The notes: generated from the sequence alone by a model not told the origin. Counted from the stretch's first letter, positions 25,101-35,037 are shown. The stretch is 64,000 nucleotides of DNA from Streptomyces griseocarneus (GCA_003674045.1 PENC01000008.1:1-64000); one strand, 5' to 3'. Translations and numbers: made by a program.

Positions 25101-25733
25101 ATGGGCATCACGGACACCCCCGAGGAATGGCAGGTCACGGCGACCGCGACCCCCTTCGTCGGCAACAAGACCAGCGTGCGCACGGACGAGGTCGTCATGC
25201 CCGACGGCTCCACCGCCACGCGTGACTACCAGGTGCACCCGGGGTCGGTCGCCGTCGTCGCCCTCGACGAGCAGGGCCGGGTGCTCGTCCTCAAGCAGTA
25301 CCGCCACCCCGTGCGCCAGAAGCTCTGGGAGATCCCCGCCGGGCTCCTCGACGTCCCCGGCGAGAACCCGCTGCACGCCGCCCAGCGCGAGCTCTTCGAG
25401 GAGGCGCACGTCAAGGCGGACGACTGGCGGGTGCTCACCGACATCTACACCACGCCGGGCGGCTGCGACGAGGCGATCCGGATCTTCCTGGCCCGGGGGC
25501 TCTCGGCGGCGGAGGGCGAGCGCTTCGAGGTCTCCGAGGAGGAGGCGGACATGGAGTTCGCGCGGGTGCCGCTGGACGAGCTGGTGCGGGGGGCCCTGGC
25601 GGGCGAGCTGCACAACAACTGCCTGGTGGTGGGGTCGCTGGCGCTCGCCGCTGCGCTTGCCTCCGGGGAGCAGGGCTTGGCCGCCCTGCGGCCTGCGGAT
25701 GCGCCGTGGCCGGCGCGGCCGTTCGAAGGCTGA
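25101..25733 (+). CDS. NUDIX hydrolase (ADP-ribose pyrophosphatase-like)
   Basis: The 210 aa protein carries a Nudix box: G-L-L-D-V-P-G-E-N, then A-A-Q-R-E-L-F-E-E-A (G-x5-E-x7-R-E-x2-E-E core). The upstream V-L-V-L-K-Q-Y-R-H-P-V and E-I-P-A-G are typical of ADP-ribose pyrophosphatases, which split ADP-ribose to AMP and ribose 5-phosphate. AAGGA lies 8 nt before the ATG. It sits between the pyrG terminator and an intergenic repeat, so it is probably transcribed alone. Confidence 0.92.
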   Translation: MGITDTPEEWQVTATATPFVGNKTSVRTDEVVMPDGSTATRDYQVHPGSVAVVALDEQGRVLVLKQYRHPVRQKLWEIPAGLLDVPGENPLHAAQRELFEEAHVKADDWRVLTDIYTTPGGCDEAIRIFLARGLSAAEGERFEVSEEEADMEFARVPLDELVRGALAGELHNNCLVVGSLALAAALASGEQGLAALRPADAPWPARPFEG

Positions 25734-25736
25734 CGT

Positions 25737-25880
25737 CGGCTTCGTCGCGCCTATATGGGGTGCGGCTTGCTCGCCGCGTGCGGCTGCGGGTGCGTGGGGG
25801 CTTGTCGCGCAGTTCCCCGCGCCCCTGAAGGGGCCGCAACCGACCACCGCGGGGGTCCCGGGGCGTAGCCCCGGACAATC
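25737..25880 (+). repeat. Intergenic repeat copy 3' of NUDIX gene
   Basis: Plus-oriented copy with ggggtgcggcttgctcgccg, cttgtcgcgcagttccccgc and the hairpin gcgcccctgaaggggc. The tail (gggtcccggggcgtagcccc) resembles the tails of other copies. Confidence 0.85.
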
Positions 25881-25940
25881 CGAATAGGTGATCTTCGGCA
25901 AGGGGTGCCCCGATGATCAGGGCACCCGCACGGTGTGAAC

Positions 25941-25946
25941 TAGGCT
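25941..25946 (+). promoter_or_regulatory. Candidate -10 (TAGGCT), leaderless start
   Basis: TAGGCT ends exactly 6 nt before the ATG at 25953, so +1 would be the A of the start codon. Confidence 0.42.
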
Positions 25947-25952
25947 CGGGCC

Positions 25953-28031
25953 ATGCAGACCGGAGTGTTCGTCGGGCGCCGCCGTGAGCTGGAAGAACTG
26001 CGGGCCGACATCGACCGCACCGGACTCGACACCCTCGCCGGCCGCAAGTCCCCCCGCAGCAGGGTGCTGCTCATCGCGGGCCGGCCGGGCTCCGGCCGTA
26101 CCGCGCTCGCCGAGGAGCTCGCCCGCCGTCTCGCCGACGAGTATCCCGACGGAGTCCTCCGCGCACGGCTCACCGGTGCCGACGGGCAGTCCGTTCCCAC
26201 CGAGCGGACCGCGCGTGCCCTGCTCACGGCCGTCGGCGCGCCCGTACCGGCCGGGGCGGAGGAGGACGAGCTCACCTCGGCCCTGCGTACCGCGCTCAAC
26301 GGGCGGAAGGCCCTGCTCCTCCTGGACGACGCCACGAGCGCCGAGCAGGTGGACCCGCTGCTGCCCGACGCGTCGGACTGCCTGGTCGTGGCCGTCTCGC
26401 GGGGCCCGCTGACGGGCGTGCCCGATGTGCGGCCCTGCACCCTGGGCGGCCTGGACACGGCAGCCGGGGTCGAGTTGCTGGAACGGTACGCCGGGCCCAC
26501 CCGGATCACCTGCGACCCGATGGCCGCGAGTGCCGTCGTGGAGCAGTGCGGCGGCCAGCCCGCCGCGCTCGTCCTGATCGGCGGCTGGCTCGCGGCCGAC
26601 CCCAAGCTGTCCGTCGTCGATGCCGCCAACCGGCTGCGCGAGGTGGCGCCGCCCGAGGACTGCGAGAGCGCGGGCCGGACCGTGGCGCGCGCGTTCCAGC
26701 TCGCCCACGAGACGCTGCCGCAGTCCGCCGCCCGCATGTTGCGCCTGCTGGCGCTGGCCCCCGCGGGAGCCGTCGACGCGCACACCGCCTCCGCGCTCGC
26801 GGGCTGTTCGGTGGCCGCGGCGCAGACCGCGCTGGAGGACTTCGTCGCCCGCGGCATGCTGCGGCCGGAGGCCCCGACGGGCGATCTGCCTCCGCTCTAC
26901 TGGGTGCCGGGCTGCCTCATGCCCCGGCTGGTCGCGCTGCTGGCGGAGCGGGAGCGGCCCGCCGAGGCCGAGCTGGCGCGGGCCCGGATGCTGGAGCGGA
27001 CGGTGCGTCAGCTGCACTCGTGCCGGGCGAGCACCAGGTCGGACGACCCGCTCACCCGCAAGCGCCTGGCCGAACTGCCGCGCCCGCTGCGCTTCCCGTC
27101 GGCACGGGCCGCCGAGGAGTGGCTGCGCGGGCGGCTGCCCGCGCTGCTCGCCGCCGCCCGCCTGGCGGTGGAGGACGGCCGTCTCGACACCCTCGCGCGG
27201 CGCCTGGTCTCCGCGCTGACCCGGGCCCTGACGGCCCATCTGGGCGCGGAGGAGGCAGGCCCCGAGCTCTACGGCCTGCACCAGCTCGTCCTGGACGTGG
27301 CCCGGCGGCGTGTGATGCCGCTGGAGAAGGCAGCGGCCCTGCTGAACCTCGGGGACCTGGACGCCCGCGCGGGCCGCAGCGGCGACGCCCTGGCCCGCTA
27401 CCGGGAGGCGCTGGACGCCGCACGGGAGGCGGCCGACCCCTATGCCACCAGCCGTTCGCTGGAGTCCATCGCCGCCGCGCACCACGAGCTCGGCGACTGG
27501 GAGCGCGCCGCCGACTGGTACCGGCGGGCCCTGGAGTTGCGGCTGACGCGGGGTGAACTCGCCGACGAGGCACGGGTGTACGGGCGGCTCGGGGCCGTCC
27601 ATGCCTACGCGGGGGAGTGGGCCGAGGCGCTGCGCGACTGGCGGGCGGCGTCCGCCGCGTACCGCAGGCTGCGCGACATGGCGGGCCAGGCGCGCGCCCT
27701 GGGCGAGATCGCCCGGGCGCAGGAGCAGGTGGGGCGGCCGCAGGACGCGCTGCGCAGTTGCCAGGAGGCGGTCGAGGCCGCCCGGCGGGCGGGCGACGCC
27801 CGGCTGGAGGCGGCCGTACGGCTGCGGCTGGCGGACGCCCTGGAGCAGGTGGGCGAACCGGCCGCCGCGCAGGCGCAGCGCCAGGAGGCGGGCTGTCTCC
27901 TGGCGAGTGGCACCACGGCCGTTCCCGGTTCCGGGGGTGAGGCGATATCGACGGGATCGACTGGTTCGCCCGCCGCTCCGGCTGCTCGGCGCGAGCCCTC
28001 GGCAACCGAGGGTTACCTACGAAATCGGTAG
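25953..28031 (+). CDS. STAND-type NTPase with TPR repeats (AfsR-like, no SARP domain)
   Basis: The 692 aa protein opens V-F-V-G-R-R-R-E-L-E-E-L, then a P-loop G-R-P-G-S-G-R-T (43-50) and a Walker B A-L-L-L-L-D-D-A-T near residue 125. A winged-helix-like segment follows (L-L-R-L-L-A-L-A-P-A-G). Residues about 430-650 are TPRs (S-L-E-S-I-A-A-A-H-H-E-L-G-D-W-E-R-A, D-W-Y-R-R-A-L-E-L-R). This is the AfsR/STAND layout without the N-terminal SARP DNA-binding domain, and no effector domain is visible. The P-loop has Arg in place of the usual Lys, so ATP hydrolysis may be weak or lost. Initiation looks leaderless. A hairpin ccctcggcaaccgaggg overlaps the 3' end. Confidence 0.85.
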   Translation: MQTGVFVGRRRELEELRADIDRTGLDTLAGRKSPRSRVLLIAGRPGSGRTALAEELARRLADEYPDGVLRARLTGADGQSVPTERTARALLTAVGAPVPAGAEEDELTSALRTALNGRKALLLLDDATSAEQVDPLLPDASDCLVVAVSRGPLTGVPDVRPCTLGGLDTAAGVELLERYAGPTRITCDPMAASAVVEQCGGQPAALVLIGGWLAADPKLSVVDAANRLREVAPPEDCESAGRTVARAFQLAHETLPQSAARMLRLLALAPAGAVDAHTASALAGCSVAAAQTALEDFVARGMLRPEAPTGDLPPLYWVPGCLMPRLVALLAERERPAEAELARARMLERTVRQLHSCRASTRSDDPLTRKRLAELPRPLRFPSARAAEEWLRGRLPALLAAARLAVEDGRLDTLARRLVSALTRALTAHLGAEEAGPELYGLHQLVLDVARRRVMPLEKAAALLNLGDLDARAGRSGDALARYREALDAAREAADPYATSRSLESIAAAHHELGDWERAADWYRRALELRLTRGELADEARVYGRLGAVHAYAGEWAEALRDWRAASAAYRRLRDMAGQARALGEIARAQEQVGRPQDALRSCQEAVEAARRAGDARLEAAVRLRLADALEQVGEPAAAQAQRQEAGCLLASGTTAVPGSGGEAISTGSTGSPAAPAARREPSATEGYLRNR

Positions 28032-28181
28032 TCGATCGCTGGAAAATTGGCCCTTTGCAAGGCTAGACAGTGCGGGATCCTTCATTAGACTGGTCTGGCC
28101 GCGATCGCCGCGGTCTGCTCTGGTGTGCTCCGGCATATCCGGATTAGCCTGTCATTCTCTGATTCAAGGACCGTGATCGAC

Positions 28182-29297
<1,116 letters not shown>

Positions 29298-29329
29298 GTC
29301 CGTCAACACGACACGCCATGAGCGCGCCC

Positions 29330-29362
29330 CCGGCCGGGCCTTGCCGAGCAAGGTCCGGCCGG
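29330..29362 (+). terminator. Terminator of ald
   Basis: Inverted repeat ccggccgggccttg / caaggtccggccgg with a 5 nt loop, 33 nt after the ald stop. No T-run. Confidence 0.7.
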
Positions 29363-29485
29363 TCCGTTTCCGCCCGGTTTCCCGGCCGTTTCGAGGACCC
29401 GGGAATCCTCAGGGTTCCGGGTCGCACACCCTTGACAGATGGGTGTTCGATTGCCGACACATCGTGCCGTCTCCGGCGGATTGTG

Positions 29486-29515
29486 TTGCTGCGGACCGCC
29501 GACACGCCATAGAGT
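29486..29515 (+). promoter_or_regulatory. Candidate promoter for parA operon
   Basis: TTGCTG (29486-29491) and TAGAGT (29510-29515) are 18 bp apart, about 73 nt before the GTG of parA. A TTGACA at 29432-29437 has no matching -10. Confidence 0.4.
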
Positions 29516-29587
29516 CGCCAACCGTCGGCATGGTGCAACGCTGACCTATCTAGATGTTTCCTGGTCACCAAGGAGGTAGGACGACTT

Positions 29588-30757
29588 GTGAATGAGTCGA
29601 CATTTGCTCCCGGGGGTGGTCACCCAGGAATGTCTGCGCAGGGCCAGAGTCCCAGGGGACTCGAAGCTGTCGGCTCCGTCGCTGTCCACACCTTCGCGAC
29701 ACACCAGAACATCCAGAGCACACCGACAGCCCACCAGAGCATGGACGGCCAACACGTGAACGACATGGCCGGCGGCCGCGGCGGAGCGGATTCCGCCGGT
29801 TTCGCCGACTACGAGGACGTGCCCGAGGGGCACTTCTACGACCCTGACGCGGAGTACGAGCCCGACCCCGAGTACGCGGCCACCCTCGCGCCCGACGCTG
29901 CCCGGCAGCGCCGCGAGCGCATCGGCCCCACCGGGCGTCCCCTGCCGTACTTCCCCATCCCCGGTCCGCTGACCGACCACGGCCCCGCGAAGATCATCGC
30001 GATGTGCAACCAGAAGGGCGGGGTCGGCAAGACCACCTCGACCATCAATCTGGGCGCCGCGCTCGCGGAGTACGGACGCCGGGTGCTGCTCGTCGACTTC
30101 GACCCGCAGGGCGCGCTCTCGGTCGGCCTCGGCGTCAACCCGATGGAGCTCGACCTGACGGTCTACAACCTGCTCATGGAGCGGGGCATGTCGGCCGACG
30201 AGGTGCTGCTGAAGACGGCCGTGCCCAATATGGACCTGCTGCCCAGCAATATCGATTTGTCAGCCGCCGAGGTCCAGCTCGTCAGCGAGGTCGCCCGTGA
30301 GTCGACGCTCCAGCGCGCCCTGAAGCCGCTGCTGCCCGACTACGACTACATCGTGATCGACTGTCAGCCCTCGCTCGGTCTGCTGACCGTCAACGCCCTG
30401 ACGGCGGCTCACAAGGTGATCGTCCCACTGGAGTGCGAGTTCTTCGCGCTGCGCGGTGTGGCCCTGCTCACCGAGACGATCGAGAAGGTCCAGGAGCGGC
30501 TCAACCCCGAGCTGGAGCTCGACGGCATCCTCGCCACCATGTACGACTCGCGGACCGTGCACAGCCGCGAGGTCCTGGCACGCGTGGTCGAGGCCTTCGA
30601 CGACCACGTCTACCACACGGTGATCGGGCGTACGGTCCGCTTCCCCGAGACCACGGTCGCGGGCGAGCCCATCACCACGTACGCCTCCAACTCCGTCGGC
30701 GCCGCCGCCTACCGTCAGCTCGCCAGGGAGGTGCTCGCCCGGTGTCACGCCGAGTGA
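29588..30757 (+). CDS. ParA family ATPase (Soj-like)
   Basis: The 389 aa protein has a disordered, polar N-terminal extension of about 135 residues, then a ParA core: deviant Walker A K-G-G-V-G-K-T-T (143-150), L-L-V-D-F-D-P-Q-G, and I-V-I-D-C-Q-P-S-L-G. GTG start, with an optimal AAGGAGGT (29570-29577). The extension is translated if this start is used, which the strong ribosome-binding site supports. It is not next to parB, gidB or rnpA as the main Streptomyces parA is, but heads a cluster with scpA and scpB, so a role in chromosome organisation is inferred. The stop overlaps the next gene. Confidence 0.92.
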   Translation: MNESTFAPGGGHPGMSAQGQSPRGLEAVGSVAVHTFATHQNIQSTPTAHQSMDGQHVNDMAGGRGGADSAGFADYEDVPEGHFYDPDAEYEPDPEYAATLAPDAARQRRERIGPTGRPLPYFPIPGPLTDHGPAKIIAMCNQKGGVGKTTSTINLGAALAEYGRRVLLVDFDPQGALSVGLGVNPMELDLTVYNLLMERGMSADEVLLKTAVPNMDLLPSNIDLSAAEVQLVSEVARESTLQRALKPLLPDYDYIVIDCQPSLGLLTVNALTAAHKVIVPLECEFFALRGVALLTETIEKVQERLNPELELDGILATMYDSRTVHSREVLARVVEAFDDHVYHTVIGRTVRFPETTVAGEPITTYASNSVGAAAYRQLAREVLARCHAE

Positions 30758-31278
30758 GTCTGCCCGGCGCCGACGAGCTGTTCCGCACCACCGGAGGGAC
30801 CGGGCTCACCTCCTCCAGCCCCCGCAGACAGTCGGCCGCGGACGCGGCCCCGCGGGTGCCCGGCCCGGCCGCCGAGCCCGAGTCCCCGGAGGGCGGCGGT
30901 GGTGACGGCCGGTCAGAGCCGTCCGCCCGCCCCGCGGACGGCCGGGAGGCCGCGGGCGAGCGGCGCTCCGCCGCGGCGGCCGCGTCGCAGGAGCGCGTCG
31001 TGGGCCGCGAGCCCGTCGCCCCTGCCCAGGGCCGCCGCCGCGGCCGGGGCTCCGGCCGCCGTCCCAGCGGCCGCGAGCGGCACGACGAGAAGATCACTGT
31101 CTATGTCTCCGCCGAGGAGCTCATGGACCTCGAACACGCCCGGCTGGTGCTGCGCGGCGAGCACGGCCTGGCCGTCGACCGCGGCCGGATCGTCCGGGAG
31201 GCCGTGGCGGTCGTCCTCGCCGACCTGGAGTCGCGCGGCGACGCGAGCATCCTCGTACGCCGCCTGCGCGGCCGCTGA
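30742..31278 (+). CDS. Candidate ribbon-helix-helix partner of ParA
   Basis: The 178 aa protein has a basic, disordered N-terminal part (Pro/Ala/Gly/Arg-rich; G-R-R-R-G-R-G-S-G-R-R at about 97-107). A compact C-terminal domain of about 60 residues starts K-I-T-V-Y-V-S-A-E-E-L (118 onward), then two helices (L-M-D-L-E-H-A-R-L-V-L; R-I-V-R-E-A-V-A-V-V-L-A-D-L-E). One strand followed by two helices is the ribbon-helix-helix plan. This is my inference from pattern; no family hit was run. GTG 30742 has GGGAGG upstream; GTG 30754 is an alternative that overlaps the parA stop. Position between parA and scpA suggests a DNA-binding adaptor. Confidence 0.72.
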   Translation: MSRRVSLPGADELFRTTGGTGLTSSSPRRQSAADAAPRVPGPAAEPESPEGGGGDGRSEPSARPADGREAAGERRSAAAAASQERVVGREPVAPAQGRRRGRGSGRRPSGRERHDEKITVYVSAEELMDLEHARLVLRGEHGLAVDRGRIVREAVAVVLADLESRGDASILVRRLRGR

Positions 31279-31418
31279 GCGCTTCGCCGATAACCTGCCC
31301 GGGAAAAGGGCAGGGCCGCCCCCATGGCGGCCCCCAGCAGCCCCACAGGCCCGTGCGGACGCATGGCGGCCCGTGGGGCGGCTCCCGTACCGCCACGCGA
31401 CCCTGGACGACCGACCTG

Positions 31419-32495
31419 ATGCCCGCCCCGCCGCCCGCCGTCCCCGCCCCGCAGGCCCGCCGCAGGCAGCTGGGCCATGGCCCCGGGGGTACGCCGTCCG
31501 CGGACGGGACGGCTTCCGCTGAGGTCACCGAGGCCACCGAGGTCACCGAGGCCGTGGAGCCGGTGGAGGCCGTCGAGTCCGTGGCGGCTGCCGAGTCGGC
31601 TGAGCCCGTGGAGGCCATGGAGGCCCCCGAGGAGCCGCAAGGCACCGGCGACGGCCGGTTCACCCTTCACCTGGACAACTTCGAAGGTCCCTTCGATCTC
31701 CTGCTCCAGCTGATCTCCCGGCACAAGCTGGACGTCACCGAAGTGGCCCTGTCCAAGGTCACCGACGAGTTCATGGCGCACATCCGTGCGATGGGCCCGG
31801 ACTGGGACCTCGACCAGACCACCGAGTTCCTGGTGGTGGCCGCGACCCTGCTCGACCTCAAGACGGCCCGGCTGCTGCCCGCCGCCGAGGTCGAGGACGA
31901 GGCGGACCTCGCGCTGCTGGAGGCCAGGGACCTGCTCTTCGCCCGGCTGCTCCAGTACCGCGCGTACAAGAGGATCGCCGAGATCTTCGGCGAGCGGCTG
32001 GCCGCCGAGGAGCACCGGTACCCGCGCACGGTCGGCCTGGAGCCGCACCACGCCGAGCTGCTGCCCGAGGTCGTCCTCGGCATCGGCCCGCAGGGGTTCG
32101 CCGAGCTCGCCGTCAAGGCGATGCAGCCCCGCCCCGAGCCGCAGGTCTACGTCGAGCACATCCACGCGCCGCTGGTCAGCGTGCAGGAGCAGGCGGCGGT
32201 CGTGGTCACCCGGCTGCGGGCGACCCGGGAGGCGGCCTTCGCCCAGCTGATCGAGGACGCCCCCGACACCCTGACCGTCGTGGCCCGCTTCCTCGCGCTG
32301 CTGGAGCTCTACCGCGAGCGCGCCGTCGCCCTGGACCAGGACGAGGCCCTGGGGGCCCTGACCGTCCGCTGGACCGGCGCCGAGGACGGCACCCCGGTGG
32401 TGACCGACGAATTCGACCGTGAGACGACGACGGACGAGGCCGAAGAGGCCGAAGAGGCCAACGAGGCCGAACAGACCGGAGAGGTAGCAGAGTGA
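31419..32495 (+). CDS. scpA: Segregation and condensation protein A
   Basis: The 358 aa kleisin bridges SMC heads. After a low-complexity leader rich in V-T-E-A repeats (residues about 30-70), the family start F-E-G-P-F-D-L-L-L-Q-L-I appears near residue 90, then T-E-F-L-V-V-A-A-T-L-L-D-L-K. The C-terminal winged helix ends near 330 and an acidic tail follows (E-E-A-E-E-A-N-E-A-E). The start at ATG 31419 is a choice; ATG 31353 is also in frame, and ribosome-binding signals are weak for both. The stop overlaps scpB by four bases. Confidence 0.93.
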   Translation: MPAPPPAVPAPQARRRQLGHGPGGTPSADGTASAEVTEATEVTEAVEPVEAVESVAAAESAEPVEAMEAPEEPQGTGDGRFTLHLDNFEGPFDLLLQLISRHKLDVTEVALSKVTDEFMAHIRAMGPDWDLDQTTEFLVVAATLLDLKTARLLPAAEVEDEADLALLEARDLLFARLLQYRAYKRIAEIFGERLAAEEHRYPRTVGLEPHHAELLPEVVLGIGPQGFAELAVKAMQPRPEPQVYVEHIHAPLVSVQEQAAVVVTRLRATREAAFAQLIEDAPDTLTVVARFLALLELYRERAVALDQDEALGALTVRWTGAEDGTPVVTDEFDRETTTDEAEEAEEANEAEQTGEVAE

Positions 32496-33169
32496 CGGAC
32501 GGGACAGCCGGGGCAACCGGGGGTGTCACCGAGGAGGCACCGCCCGCCGGGCGGCGGGACGTGGCGGGGCTCGCCCTCAAGCCCGCGCTGGAGGCCGTCC
32601 TCATGGTCGTCGACGAGCCGGTGGCCGAGGACCACCTCGCCCGGATCCTGGAGCGGAGCCGCCGCGAGGTGGCCGACGCGCTGCACGAGCTGGCCGCCGA
32701 GTACACCGCGCAGGAGCGCGGCTTCGAGCTGCGCAACGTGGCCGGGGGCTGGCGCTTCGCCAGCCGCGCCGCGTACGCCGACGCCGTCGAGGGCTTCGTC
32801 CTGGACGGCCGCCAGTCCCGGCTCACCCAGGCCGCGCTGGAGACCCTGGCCGTCGTCGCGTACCGTCAGCCGGTCAGCCGTTCGCGGGTCTCCGCCGTAC
32901 GCGGGGTGAACTGCGACGGCGTCATGCGGACCCTCCTCCAGCGCGGTCTGGTGGAGGAGGCGGGGACGGAACCCGAAACAGGTGCGATCCTGTACAGGAC
33001 GACGAACTACTTTCTGGAGCGATTGGGCCTGCGGGGTCTGGACGAGCTCCCGGAGCTCGCGCCCTTCCTCCCCGAGGCGGACGCGATCGAGGGCGACACC
33101 CAGGAAGGCGTGCCGTCGTTCGATCCGGACGCACCGGACACCGAAGCGGACGACAAGACGGAACTTTGA
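32492..33169 (+). CDS. scpB: Segregation and condensation protein B
   Basis: The 225 aa protein has two winged-helix domains typical of ScpB: A-L-E-A-V-L-M-V-V-D-E-P-V near the N-terminus, then A-L-E-T-L-A-V-V-A-Y-R-Q-P-V-S-R and R-T-T-N-Y-F-L-E-R-L-G-L. It binds ScpA and SMC. GTG start overlaps the scpA stop (GTGA) and its stop overlaps the rluB start (TGATG), so scpA-scpB-rluB are translationally coupled. Confidence 0.94.
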   Translation: MTDGTAGATGGVTEEAPPAGRRDVAGLALKPALEAVLMVVDEPVAEDHLARILERSRREVADALHELAAEYTAQERGFELRNVAGGWRFASRAAYADAVEGFVLDGRQSRLTQAALETLAVVAYRQPVSRSRVSAVRGVNCDGVMRTLLQRGLVEEAGTEPETGAILYRTTNYFLERLGLRGLDELPELAPFLPEADAIEGDTQEGVPSFDPDAPDTEADDKTEL

Positions 33170-34536
33170 TGCGAAGCAGCGGCAGGAACAGCGGAAGCGG
33201 CAACCGGGACGACCGGGGCGGGCGAGGCGGCTCTCCCCGTCCGTCGTCCGGTGGCGGGCGCTCGGGCGGCGGTCGTTCCGAGGGCGGCCGCTTCGACGGC
33301 CCGCGTTCGGGCGGTGGACGCTCGGGCGGTGGACGTCCCGAGGGCGGCCGCTCCGGCGGTGGCCGCTTCGACGGCCCGCGCTCGGGTGGCGGGCGTCCCG
33401 GCGGCGGTCGCTCCGAGGGCGGGCGTTACGACGGCGGACGCTCCGGCGACCGGCGTGACGACCGCCGTGACGACCGGCGTGACGAGCGGTGGCAGGACCG
33501 TCCGCGCCGTCCGCGCCCGGAGGAGCGCCGCTACGACGTGGGCCCCGACGCGGAGCGCACCCGCGGCGGTGCCACCAGCGGCCGCACCACCGGCCCCACC
33601 AGCGGTCGTGGTGCCTCGGCCCGCGGTGGCGCCAAGGGCGGCCCCCGCAAGAGCTCCACGGCCGGTGCGGGCGGCCGCAGCAGCGGGCCCGCCCGCGGCC
33701 ACGGCTACGTCCCGGCCCGCCCGCGCGAGCTCGACGCCAAGATCGAGGAGCGCAACCGCGAGCGGCACAACAAGCCGCAGGTCAAGCTGCCCAAGACCTT
33801 CCCGGGTGCCGAGCAGGAGGGCGAGCGTCTGCAGAAGGTGCTGGCCCGCGCGGGCATGGGCTCGCGGCGCGCCTGCGAGGAGCTCGTCGAGCAGGCCCGC
33901 GTCGAGGTCAACGGCCGGATCGTCACCGAGCAGGGCCTCCGGGTCGACCCGGAGAAGGACGAGATCAAGGTCGACGGCCTGACCGTGGCGACCCAGTCGT
34001 ACCTGTTCTTCGCGCTGAACAAGCCCGCCGGTGTCGTCTCCACCATGGAGGACCCCGACGGCCGCCAGTCCCTCGGCGACTACGTCACCAACCGCGAGAC
34101 CCGGCTCTTCCACGTCGGCCGTCTCGACACGGAGACCGAGGGCATCATCCTGCTCACCAACCACGGCGAGCTGGCCCACCGCCTCACCCACCCGCGGTAC
34201 GGCGTGCAGAAGACCTACCTGGCCGCGATCACGGGCCCGCTGCCGCGCGACATCGGCAAGCAGCTCAAGAGCGGCATCCAGCTGGAGGACGGCTACGCCC
34301 GCGCCGACAACTTCCGGGTCGTCCAGCAGACCGGCAAGAACTACCTGGTCGAGGTCACGCTGCACGAGGGCCGCAAGCACATCGTCCGCCGCATGCTCGC
34401 CGAGGCGGGCTTCCCGGTCGAGAAGCTGGTCCGTACGTCCTTCGGGCCCATCGCCCTGGGCGACCAGAAGTCGGGCTGGCTGCGCCGTCTGACGAACACC
34501 GAGGTCGGCATGCTGATGCGCGAGGTCGAGCTCTAG
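33169..34536 (+). CDS. RluB/RsuA-type rRNA pseudouridine synthase with long GR-rich extension
   Basis: The 455 aa protein has three parts. Residues 1 to about 190 are low-complexity: G-G-G-R-S-G-G-G-R units, then R-D-D-R-R-D-D-R stretches. An S4 domain follows (G-E-R-L-Q-K-V-L-A-R-A-G-M-G-S-R, about 217-275). The RsuA-family catalytic domain has G-R-L-D-T-E-T-E-G with Asp320, K-T-Y-L-A and E-G-R-K-H-I-V-R-R-M. By family it isomerises a uridine in 23S rRNA. The N-terminal tract is much longer than in E. coli RluB, as in other actinobacteria, and recalls the Arg/Asp repeats of the protein at 469-2544. Its ATG overlaps the scpB stop. Confidence 0.93.
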   Translation: MRSSGRNSGSGNRDDRGGRGGSPRPSSGGGRSGGGRSEGGRFDGPRSGGGRSGGGRPEGGRSGGGRFDGPRSGGGRPGGGRSEGGRYDGGRSGDRRDDRRDDRRDERWQDRPRRPRPEERRYDVGPDAERTRGGATSGRTTGPTSGRGASARGGAKGGPRKSSTAGAGGRSSGPARGHGYVPARPRELDAKIEERNRERHNKPQVKLPKTFPGAEQEGERLQKVLARAGMGSRRACEELVEQARVEVNGRIVTEQGLRVDPEKDEIKVDGLTVATQSYLFFALNKPAGVVSTMEDPDGRQSLGDYVTNRETRLFHVGRLDTETEGIILLTNHGELAHRLTHPRYGVQKTYLAAITGPLPRDIGKQLKSGIQLEDGYARADNFRVVQQTGKNYLVEVTLHEGRKHIVRRMLAEAGFPVEKLVRTSFGPIALGDQKSGWLRRLTNTEVGMLMREVEL

Positions 34537-34546
34537 GAGACGGAAG

Positions 34547-34574
34547 CGGGGTGCCGGCCGGGCTGGCACCCCGC
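34547..34574. terminator. Terminator between rluB-like gene and DUF952 gene
   Basis: Inverted repeat gcggggtgcc / ggcaccccgc around a 9 nt loop, 10 nt after the pseudouridine synthase stop and 21 nt before the stop of the convergent gene. Confidence 0.75.
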
Positions 34575-34595
34575 CATGTTTCTGCCGGACCGCTC

Positions 34596-34958
34596 TCAGG
34601 ACCAGACGGCGAGCCCCGTGGCCCGGCCCTCCTCGTCGCGCTGGATCTCCATCATCCCCTCGACCGCCTCGCGGTTGATCCGCCCGAACACGTGCGGGAA
34701 GAGGACACCCGGGGCGACCCCGGGCGGCGGCGCGGGATCGGCGGCCTCCCAGCGCACCATCACGTCCAGCTTGTGCTCGTCGATCAGCAGGACCATCAGC
34801 GGGCCGGGGGTGTCGCGGTAGAAGGCGGAGGCCACCGCGAGCGTCGTCTCCTCGTCGGGCGAGCAGTGCACGAACCCGTCGTCGGAGAGGGAGGCGGGGG
34901 AGTACGGCCGGTCGGGCACGGCCAGCCAGTCGTCCAGGGGCACCACGTGGTAGATCAT
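34596..34958 (-). CDS. DUF952 family protein
   Basis: The 120 aa protein matches DUF952: I-Y-H-V-V-P-L-D-D-W at the start, then L-S-D-D-G-F-V-H-C-S, L-L-I-D-E-H-K-L and R-W-E, and F-P-H-V-F-G-R-I-N near the C-terminus. The family is small, cytoplasmic and of unknown function. The start at 34958 is chosen because the motif I-Y-H begins there; a longer in-frame reading to 35072 runs through a repeat. No ribosome-binding site is evident. Confidence 0.88.
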   Translation of the reverse strand: MIYHVVPLDDWLAVPDRPYSPASLSDDGFVHCSPDEETTLAVASAFYRDTPGPLMVLLIDEHKLDVMVRWEAADPAPPPGVAPGVLFPHVFGRINREAVEGMMEIQRDEEGRATGLAVWS

Positions 34959-34977
34959 GTAGGTGGTTGTACCGGAT

Positions 34978-35037
34978 AAGCGCCCCAAAGGGGCGCGGGG
35001 AACTGCGCGCCCAGCTACAAACCACCCGCAGCCGCCG
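34978..35037 (-). repeat. Intergenic repeat, short copy
   Basis: Minus-oriented copy reduced to about 60 bp (gcgccccaaaggggcgcggg, then aactgcgcgcccagc). It is the only copy lying between two divergent genes (DUF952 and tyrA). Confidence 0.82.
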
